A DNA stretch of 64,000 nt. It comes from Salinicola aestuarinus. Lineage in GTDB: Bacteria > Pseudomonadota > Gammaproteobacteria > Pseudomonadales > Halomonadaceae. Where the stretch lies: NCBI RefSeq assembly GCF_003206645.1, contig NZ_PZJP01000004.1:211952-275951 (forward strand), given 5' to 3'. The notes under the pieces were generated by a model. The model searched no databases. It saw only the letters and a program-made list of their open reading frames with translations, and was not told the origin of the DNA. Position 1 is the first letter of the stretch; every line of letters starts with the position of its first letter. This document shows, one piece after another, positions 58,417-64,000 of this stretch. The translations under genes and the position numbers were made by a program.

Positions 58417-60879
58417 TCAGCGAGGGTCGTCAGGCCCGTCTTCATCGACGTCGTCATGCGTGGGTTTGCGGTGCGTGGCGTCCTGCGGCTGCTGGCTGGT
58501 GGGCAGGCTTCGCTGATCGCCGGCCGCGCTGTCGTGGCGCGGCTGGCCGGCGGGATTGCCGTCGATGCTGAAGTCCTGCTGCATGACCCGCAGATTCGCG
58601 GGCGGGGCGCCGCCTTCACGATCCTGACCGAAGAAGAGCGTGGTGTGCGGGAACGGAATCTCGATCCCGGCCCGGTCGAAGTGGTATTTGACCAACCGGT
58701 TGTAGGCGCGACCGACACCCCACTGCTCGCCCGGTTTGGTCTTGATCACCACACGGATGTTCACCGAGCTGTCGGCCAGCGCGATGACACCGGCCACGGT
58801 CATCGGCGCGAGCAGTTTGTGCCCGTGCTCTTCGTCCGCCTGAAGATCGTCGTAGGCGGCGTTGAGCTGCTCGATGGCGTAGTCGATGTCCTCGCGGTAG
58901 GCGATACCGTACTCACCGACGTGGTTGCCGAACTCGCGCATGAAGTTGGAGACCGTATCGACCGAGGAGAACGGCACGATGTGGTAGGTCCCGGCGAGAT
59001 CGCGAATCGCCACCGAGCGAATGCTGACCCGCTCTGCGGTGCCGGTGATGCCGCCAGCGGTAACGACGTCGCCGGTGTTCATGGCATTCTCGAGCTGGAT
59101 GAACACCCCGGTGATGACATCCTGAACCAGCTTCTGGGCGCCGAAACCGATCGCCAGACCCAGAACGCCGGCACCGGCGATCAGCGGGCCGATATTGATG
59201 CCGATCTGCGAGAGCACGATCATCACGGTCATGATGATCAGCGTGATCGCCAGCGCATTGCGGAACAGACTCATCAGCGTCTTGGCCCTGGCGGTGGGCT
59301 CGCCGTCGCCGGTTTCCGGGCTGAGATAGTTCTCGATCAGGCTGGAGAGGCCAATCCAGACGGCGGCGGCAACCACCAGGATCAATAGCACCTGAATGAC
59401 CGTCGCGACGGTGCGGCTGCCGGCGTCAGTGGCATACCAGGCGGCCAGATCGAAGAACTGCCAGGCGTCGAGCACGTACATCACCACGCCGACGAGGATG
59501 ATCGCGCGGATGACTTTCAGCAGCGTGGGAATGTAGGCGTTCAGGCGTACCTCGAGCAGCGGTAGCCGCTCGCGAAGGCCCTCGGAGAGCTCGATGCGAT
59601 GGCCGATCAGCTGGGTGAGGATGCCGGAGATCAGCATGCCGATGCCGATGTAGACCAGTGTCTGCAGCGTCGCGACCAGCACGAAGGGCAGCGCGGTTTC
59701 CGGATGCAGCAGCGTGACGGCGAACACCACGACCGCATAGGCGAGTGCGAGAATGTGCCAGCACCGCGCGAACAGGCGCAGGGCGAGGCCTGCCGCGCTC
59801 ATCGTCGCTTGCTCGGACTTGGCGATGAAGAAGTCGCGAACCGGCACGCGCTTGCGCAGAATGACGGTCACCGCCCAAATGAGCGCGATCAGCATCACCA
59901 TCACACCCACGGCCTTGCCGAAGACTGGCGAGAGGCTGGCGCTGACGATCGGTACCGCGACGAGCATGGCGTAGCCGACGAAACCGGCGAGCGTCGCCAG
60001 GAAACGATTGCAGTAGCGGGCCTGATCGGAGGCGATGGGGACCAGCCGCAGGCCTTCATGGCTCGACGAGAGCAGTACGCGTAGCGCGCACTTGAACAGT
60101 TCGATCATCAGGAAGGCGTTAAGGAATAGCGAGAAGCGCGTGCTCATGCTGCCGGCTTCGCCGACCAGGAAAGTGGCAACGAGATTGCCCGCGATGTAGG
60201 CGAGCACGATGACCACGACATCCACGATAGCCGCGAGCACGACGGCCGCGATGACGCGCAACAGTCCGCTGCGACCGCCGCCCCTGACCGACCATTGACT
60301 GAACTTGCTGAACAACGGGCGCGCGAGCAGACGCAGCACGAAGAAGGCCACGACCGTGGCCGCGATCACCATGGCCAGTTCCAGCGTCACGCTGAGGAAG
60401 CCGCCGAGGTCGAAGCTCGGTCCGCTGCTCGCCGCGGCGTCACCGCTGGTGAAGAAGCCACCGATGGTGGTGGCAATCAGTGTCAGCTGTGCGCCGATAT
60501 CGCCGGCGAAGTCGCTGGTGATCTCCGCCATCCGGCGCGGGAAGGACTGGGTCGGCGTTGCGCGCTCATCCTGACTGGTGGCGCCTTCGTCGCTGGCCGC
60601 CCCTTGCGAGGCATCCTCGGTCGTCGTGTCGGCAGGGGGGGTGTCGCTGTCGGCCTCGGAGGCCTGCTCACCTTGATTCTGGGCAAGCTGGCGAAGTTGG
60701 TCGATCAGCGTCTGGCGGGACTGCTCGTTTTCCAGCAGATCGGCCATGGTCGAGTAGGCCGGCGCTTCCTGAGCGGTCGCGTCACTTGAACTCTCCTGAG
60801 CCAGTGCCGGCGGGACGAAAACTATCAGTATCAGCAGTAGCCAGTGGCCTAGCCAGCGATCGGGGCGAAGGGCTGTCAA
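58417..60879 (-). CDS. MscS-family mechanosensitive channel (YbiO-like)
   Basis: 820-residue inner-membrane protein that should gate solute release on hypo-osmotic shock. Signal peptide (about 1-27), a periplasmic/linker segment with DLLENEQSRQTLIDQLRQLA and an acidic low-complexity stretch, then about eleven spans. The MscS pore and beta domain follow from about 540: PLIAGAGVLGLAIGFGAQKLVQDVITGVFIQLENAMNTGDVVTAGGITG, and FSSVDTVSNFMREF. A hydrophilic C-terminus ends the protein. Size and layout fit E. coli YbiO (741), slightly longer. It is monocistronic with its own terminator. Confidence 0.9.
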   Translation of the reverse strand: MTALRPDRWLGHWLLLILIVFVPPALAQESSSDATAQEAPAYSTMADLLENEQSRQTLIDQLRQLAQNQGEQASEADSDTPPADTTTEDASQGAASDEGATSQDERATPTQSFPRRMAEITSDFAGDIGAQLTLIATTIGGFFTSGDAAASSGPSFDLGGFLSVTLELAMVIAATVVAFFVLRLLARPLFSKFSQWSVRGGGRSGLLRVIAAVVLAAIVDVVVIVLAYIAGNLVATFLVGEAGSMSTRFSLFLNAFLMIELFKCALRVLLSSSHEGLRLVPIASDQARYCNRFLATLAGFVGYAMLVAVPIVSASLSPVFGKAVGVMVMLIALIWAVTVILRKRVPVRDFFIAKSEQATMSAAGLALRLFARCWHILALAYAVVVFAVTLLHPETALPFVLVATLQTLVYIGIGMLISGILTQLIGHRIELSEGLRERLPLLEVRLNAYIPTLLKVIRAIILVGVVMYVLDAWQFFDLAAWYATDAGSRTVATVIQVLLILVVAAAVWIGLSSLIENYLSPETGDGEPTARAKTLMSLFRNALAITLIIMTVMIVLSQIGINIGPLIAGAGVLGLAIGFGAQKLVQDVITGVFIQLENAMNTGDVVTAGGITGTAERVSIRSVAIRDLAGTYHIVPFSSVDTVSNFMREFGNHVGEYGIAYREDIDYAIEQLNAAYDDLQADEEHGHKLLAPMTVAGVIALADSSVNIRVVIKTKPGEQWGVGRAYNRLVKYHFDRAGIEIPFPHTTLFFGQDREGGAPPANLRVMQQDFSIDGNPAGQPRHDSAAGDQRSLPTSQQPQDATHRKPTHDDVDEDGPDDPR

Positions 60880-61228
60880 GCGCTAACCTCCTTGTCGTGT
60901 GGGCGGAGTCATGCGGAGAGTCGGTAGTGCGCGACCGTCCAAAACATCCTTAGGGTATCATCTTCATGCTGCGGGCCAATTTCGCAATTTGGGTAGCATG
61001 GCAGCGTCTTGAAAAGGCTAGCCGATGCCGCCGACTTTGGCATGTCCGATCGGCAGGGAGGCGCTGACGCGCCCGGGGCGTCGGGAACCCATTACAAGTC
61101 ATGAATAAATTCAGCCCCGGCGGTTGATGCCCGGTGGGGAGCCGTCTCGCTATAGTCAAAGGCTCGTCGAGCCAGTGAGCGTTGTGGCGTGGCCTGGCAG
61201 AGCCCACCCAATTGCAAGTGAGATCGCC
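60880..61228. other. intergenic region between the MscS-type and TPR/SGNH genes
   Basis: About 350 bp of divergent promoter space. The TPR/SGNH gene frame opens at 61124, but only the part from 61229 looks coding. Apart from an AT-rich patch near 60985, I see no structure. Confidence 0.5.
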
Positions 61229-62860
61229 ATGCAAACCCTTCCCCTGATCGAGCGCGGCATGGCACCCGCCGAGCCCGTCGACGCCGCCACCGCGGCGCTG
61301 GCAAGCGGTGAATTTGCGGCCGTCATCGACCAGTTGGAGCCCTCCTTTCGTGCCGGCGACGACAGCGCCGAGATCATGCTGATGCTGATTCGAGCCCACG
61401 CGGGACTGGGGCGGGTGGATGAGCGTCAAAGCCTGCTTGCCCTGGCGCTGGAGAGACACCCCGACAATCTGCAGATCCGCATTGCGGATGCCGAATTCGC
61501 CATGGCGCGCCAGGACTGGAAGGCGGCGAGCGAGCGCTGGCAGCGAATCCAGACCCAGTTCGCGAGATTTCCATCGGCGGTGTACCTGCGCCATGCGCGT
61601 GCCTGCCTGGCGGCTCAGGATCTCGATGCGGCTCTGCGCATCGTGGACACGGCACTCGAGCGTGAGCCCGACAACGCTGCCGCTCGTGATCTCCGCGATG
61701 TCATCGCGAGTCGCAGGGCACGAAAGTATCGTATTGCCGGTCAGTCGCTGGCGGCACCCTCCATGGTGAGCTGGGCACCGGCGGACGGGCAGAGTCGGAT
61801 AGGATCGCTGCAGAATTTTCGCCAGTGCCAAATCACGCTGACACTCGACCTGACCCAGCCGACAACGCTCGACGTCTCGGTCGGAGGCGAGGCGCAGGGC
61901 TCTGTGAAGCTGAGCCTGGAACCGGTCACCGAGGTGATCCATGGCGAAGAGGGCTGGCTGTTTCTGGCCAACGATGCCAACGCCAGTGCCGAGCAGTTCA
62001 CCGGGAAGCGGCCGCTGGACGAGGCGCAACGCCGTCGCTGGTACGAATTCGCCTCATCGCTCGCGGTGCTCCAGCAACAGCGGTCGGTCCTCTTTCTGAT
62101 CGCCAACTCCAAAGAGAAGGTGTCTCCCGAGCGCTATCCCCACCGACGCGCTGCCGTGACACCAACCGAAGAGGTGGAAGCGATTCTCCAGCAGGCGGGC
62201 GCCGACTACCTCAACCCGATCGAAGCGATGCAGGCGGCGCCGGCGAGTTACTACGCAACCGATACGCACTGGAGCGGTCTCGGCGCTTTCATCGCCTTCC
62301 AATCCTGTCTACGACGCCTCGGCTACGTCGAGAACGTCGAGCACCTTTTTAGCTTCAGCGAGCGGGAAGTCGTCGGAGATCTCGGCTCCAAGCTGGATCC
62401 GCCGGCACGGTCGCTGACGACGGTCGTGGAACCGCAGGGCGAGACGCGAGCGCGCTGTCGCTTCACCAATGGTGTCCCAGGCACCGGCAACATCAGCATC
62501 TTCGAAAACGAGCAGCCCCTCCATGCGCGCACGTTGATCATCTTTGGCGGCTCCTCGGCGGGAGCGGGCGGCTTCGCCAGACTGTTCGCGGCGGTTTTCC
62601 GGCGCGTCGTCGTGTTCAACCTGCCGGGGAGCTACATTCACGAGGTGGTGGAACACGAGCAGGCGGATCACGTCATCATTCAGACCAACGAGCGCTACCT
62701 GCCAACCCCGGGCAGCGTGCGCCAGCAGCTGTCGGAGATGGCACCGGAAATCCGGCGCCACCGGCTGCCTGAGGCCCAGCGAAACAAGCTATGGGAGCAG
62801 ATCCGGCATCAGCGACGTTACGCCTTCTACCGAACGTTCATGCAGGAGGTCCTGCGCTGA
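61229..62860 (+). CDS. TPR protein with AlgX/AlgJ-like SGNH acetyltransferase domain
   Basis: 543-residue protein. Residues about 15-165 are TPR-like helical repeats (LIRAHAGLGRVDERQSLLALALERHPDN). A short beta segment follows, then an AlgX/AlgJ-type SGNH domain from about 235: HGEEGWLFLANDAN, catalytic Asp345-x-His347 in YYATDTHWSGLGAF, and a nucleophile-like IIFGGSSAGAG at 437-446. Family members O-acetylate polysaccharides in the periplasm. Here no signal peptide or membrane span is seen, so it is either cytoplasmic or exported by another route. The SGNH order is the permuted one of AlgX (Ser after Asp/His). Start 61229 has only a weak GTGAG site. No polysaccharide genes are next to it in this window. 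Confidence 0.78.
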   Translation: MQTLPLIERGMAPAEPVDAATAALASGEFAAVIDQLEPSFRAGDDSAEIMLMLIRAHAGLGRVDERQSLLALALERHPDNLQIRIADAEFAMARQDWKAASERWQRIQTQFARFPSAVYLRHARACLAAQDLDAALRIVDTALEREPDNAAARDLRDVIASRRARKYRIAGQSLAAPSMVSWAPADGQSRIGSLQNFRQCQITLTLDLTQPTTLDVSVGGEAQGSVKLSLEPVTEVIHGEEGWLFLANDANASAEQFTGKRPLDEAQRRRWYEFASSLAVLQQQRSVLFLIANSKEKVSPERYPHRRAAVTPTEEVEAILQQAGADYLNPIEAMQAAPASYYATDTHWSGLGAFIAFQSCLRRLGYVENVEHLFSFSEREVVGDLGSKLDPPARSLTTVVEPQGETRARCRFTNGVPGTGNISIFENEQPLHARTLIIFGGSSAGAGGFARLFAAVFRRVVVFNLPGSYIHEVVEHEQADHVIIQTNERYLPTPGSVRQQLSEMAPEIRRHRLPEAQRNKLWEQIRHQRRYAFYRTFMQEVLR

Positions 62861-62903
62861 TCGGCGCTGCTCGACTCTCCAGTCACCCGGCGCGTCACTA
62901 ACG

Positions 62904-62941
62904 AAAAGCCCCCCGATGAGCGAATCATCGGGGGGCTTTTT
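62904..62941. terminator. bidirectional terminator beside the ssrA end
   Basis: A perfect 16-bp stem AAAAGCCCCCCGATGA with loop GCGAA and U tracts on both strands. It closes the TPR/SGNH gene and, on the minus strand, would have been the terminator of ssrA, whose 3' CCA lies 7 bp away. Confidence 0.92.
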
Positions 62942-62947
62942 GCGATT

Positions 62948-62973
62948 TGGTGGAGGTGGGGGGAATTGAACCC
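62948..62973 (-). other. ssrA: tmRNA (ssrA) 3'-end fragment, probable attachment site
   Basis: Minus strand: GGGTTCAATTCCCCCCACC followed by TCCACCA, the T-arm and acceptor end typical of tmRNA with encoded CCA. Upstream of the T-loop the sequence (GCAGCGC) no longer pairs with the CCCCC of the T-stem, and no 5' acceptor GGGGGTG, alanine-tRNA-like D region or tag ORF follows. So only the 3' end of ssrA is here, as expected for a tyrosine-integrase attachment site at the edge of an island. An intact ssrA should lie to the right, beyond the window. Confidence 0.72.
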
Positions 62974-63029
62974 GCGCTGCATCTATACAAAACAAAGGCT
63001 TAGACCAATTGCTGACCAAACCATCACCA

Positions 63030-63695
63030 CTAAGGTCTTTCCCTTAGAATCTGTGTAAACGTTTCCTTCAGGTCCATCCATTCCGCGGTGGTCTGGCATC
63101 GCCATCCGACAACTCTTTGAAGCCTAACGTAATCCTGGGCGTGATTTCGGCTCAGGATTGATTCATGGTGGGCGACTCGATTTCGCACCTTTTTTATTTG
63201 GTCTAGGTCGGAGGACAGCTGGCTACGGATCTCGGATTGGCTCAGATGAGCAGGAGCCAGAGGGAACGTGCCTTTGATGTGGGGTATCCAGATCCGCCCA
63301 TCGTGTCTACTAGTCAGCATCTGAAGCCAAAACATGAATTTCAGTTCAGGGATCACTTTTCCTGTATTTCCTTGCTGTATCCCTTGCCGTGCGAGTTCCA
63401 GGTCTTGGCGCATCCTGTAGCGGCCGACCTTGACCGGTAGGCTCAGCAGGAAGTTAGTTTGCCATGGCCAGTCGGGCCCGTAGGTTAGGGTAATGGCTTC
63501 AGAAATTGCATTACGCACTGTAACCTCGCAGAAGTGCAACGGGAGCATCAGAGCCGCTGACAGGCTAGCGTTCCATCCATAGAGATGCATGCCATGCAGC
63601 CTGTTGCCTGTGATGCTAGGGTGGGCACCATAGGTGGAGAGTCGGCTGGCCGAGAACGTTCGCGTTAACGCATCAAGCTGATCATCAGTCATCAC
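63030..63695 (-). CDS. Abi-like (Abi_2/HEPN) protein, probable phage defence
   Basis: 221-residue protein, all-helical in appearance. It carries the HEPN-type motif RNRVAHHE (residues about 170-177, consensus R-N-x4-H) in DLDQIKKVRNRVAHHESIL, with upstream LSTYGAHPSITGNRLHGMHLYGWNASLSAALMLPLHFCEVTVRNAI, a pattern of the Abi-like family. HEPN proteins are often RNases acting in abortive infection or toxin modules. The gene is visibly richer in A/T than its chromosomal neighbours, starts next to a candidate antisense RNA, and lies directly inside the ssrA attachment fragment, so it is probably island cargo. Confidence 0.75.
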   Translation of the reverse strand: MMTDDQLDALTRTFSASRLSTYGAHPSITGNRLHGMHLYGWNASLSAALMLPLHFCEVTVRNAISEAITLTYGPDWPWQTNFLLSLPVKVGRYRMRQDLELARQGIQQGNTGKVIPELKFMFWLQMLTSRHDGRIWIPHIKGTFPLAPAHLSQSEIRSQLSSDLDQIKKVRNRVAHHESILSRNHAQDYVRLQRVVGWRCQTTAEWMDLKETFTQILRERP

Positions 63696-63749
63696 GTAGC
63701 CCCATGCGATACGTATTTGTATTTTCGTGGGGCGCGCTATAGACTACAC

Positions 63750-63838
63750 GAGAATCGCCTTGGGATTCGCGGGCTTCTTGCCTCCACCCGAGGACATGAG
63801 ATGAAAGGGCGGGTTGCCATTGGTAACCCGCCTTTTTT
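63750..63838 (+). ncRNA. candidate phage C4-type antisense RNA
   Basis: Plus-strand unit with a TATAGA box at 63738 (its -35-like TTGTAT is at a short 15-bp spacing) and a strong terminator. It contains CTTCTTGCCTCCACCC, which is anti-Shine-Dalgarno in character, then GAGGACATGAGATGAAA and the final hairpin. This order recalls, from memory, C4 antisense RNAs of P1/P7 and P4-like phages. No homology search was possible. Confidence 0.4.
63808..63838 (+). terminator. rho-independent terminator of the short RNA
   Basis: Stem GGCGGGTTGCC/GGTAACCCGCC (one G-U pair), loop ATT, then six T. No plus-strand protein gene precedes it. Confidence 0.88.
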
Positions 63839-63945
63839 GTTTTTTGGTTTCGCATTTTTCTAGCCCCTGTATCTAATGTCCTCATGATGGCTCTCCAAAA
63901 GCTTGAAAGGAAGACATGCGAGGTAATGCTAGGGCCCCATTTTTG

Positions 63946-63983
63946 CACCCCACTGGGCTTCTTTTATGCATCCCAGTGGGGTG
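63946..63983. repeat. 12-bp perfect inverted repeat at the window end
   Basis: CACCCCACTGGG at 63946-63957 and its complement CCCAGTGGGGTG at 63972-63983, spacer 14. It could be a transcription hairpin or a recombination or protein-binding site of the island. Confidence 0.75.
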
Positions 63984-64000
63984 TGGCTCTGACCTACAAA

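Larger units (their letters stand above)
63696..64000. other. island edge without a clear protein gene
   Basis: About 305 AT-richer bases. They contain a candidate short RNA with terminator on the plus strand and a 12-bp inverted repeat; frames on the minus strand here look like antisense artefacts. Confidence 0.5.

Noticed and set aside
62948..63040. A complete tRNA or tmRNA on the minus strand ending at 62948
   Set aside because: The T-arm and CCA end are clear, but the T-stem 5' side is mismatched and no 5' acceptor strand complementary to CACCTCC is found at tRNA distance, nor the tmRNA body; so only a 3' fragment is supported.
63685..63948. 87-residue minus-strand frame upstream of the Abi gene
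   Set aside because: It is antisense to the terminator-ended short RNA, lacks a ribosome site, and its composition looks like the complement of a structured RNA.

Overview
The window is a high-GC stretch of a gammaproteobacterial chromosome. A Halomonadaceae-type (Halomonas/Salinicola-like) host is my best guess. The evidence is a fused NuoCD gene inside a complete 13-gene nuo operon, a ComM/UbiK/GlnK-AmtB neighbourhood, hemCDXY divergent from argH, an lptM-lysA-dapF-DUF484-xerC-HAD cluster, and TRAP and malate synthase G genes typical of marine or halophilic heterotrophs. The genus is an inference from gene content and order.

Layout. 0-2.4 kb: two PII genes flank amtB on the minus strand; the proximal pair has a readable sigma54 promoter and two NtrC-like sites three helical turns apart. 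2.4-10.7 kb: ubiK, comM, an aminotransferase, a lipoprotein coupled to an alpha/beta hydrolase, malate synthase G, a hotdog thioesterase and a DUF423 membrane protein. 10.9-16.4 kb: Na+/alanine symporter, thiS-thiG, trmB, and a DMT exporter divergent from a LysR regulator. 16.4-16.7 kb: no protein gene, but a Fur box, promoter and terminator arranged as a roughly 115-nt iron-regulated small RNA. 16.7-23.3 kb: AEC transporter, unknown membrane protein, FKBP isomerase, TIGR02444 protein, ABC-F ATPase, SDR and dtd. 23.5-27.7 kb: TRAP transporter genes (binding protein convergent to the membrane subunits) and thiD.

27.9-43.2 kb: the nuoA-N operon for the proton-pumping NADH:quinone oxidoreductase, many genes overlapping by ATGA. 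43.4-50.8 kb: a nuclease-fold protein, dsbA, engB, then on the minus strand argH-lptM-lysA-dapF-DUF484-xerC-HAD (lysine, arginine and cell-wall precursor synthesis plus chromosome dimer resolution). 52.6-57.2 kb: hemC-hemD-hemX-hemY for tetrapyrrole synthesis. 57.3-62.9 kb: a ROK sugar kinase, a large MscS-family channel and an unusual TPR + AlgX-like SGNH protein.

62.95-64 kb: the right edge looks foreign. A 26-bp tmRNA (ssrA) 3'-end fragment sits beside a terminator with no ssrA body attached, and is followed by an AT-richer Abi/HEPN-type gene, a terminator-ended short RNA candidate resembling phage C4-type antisense RNAs, and a 12-bp inverted repeat. I read this as the attachment-site edge of a genomic island or P4-like satellite integrated in ssrA, most of which lies beyond the window.

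The strongest candidates for something undescribed are the Fur-controlled small RNA at 16.5-16.6 kb, with possible pairing to the nuoG translation start, and the ssrA island edge.
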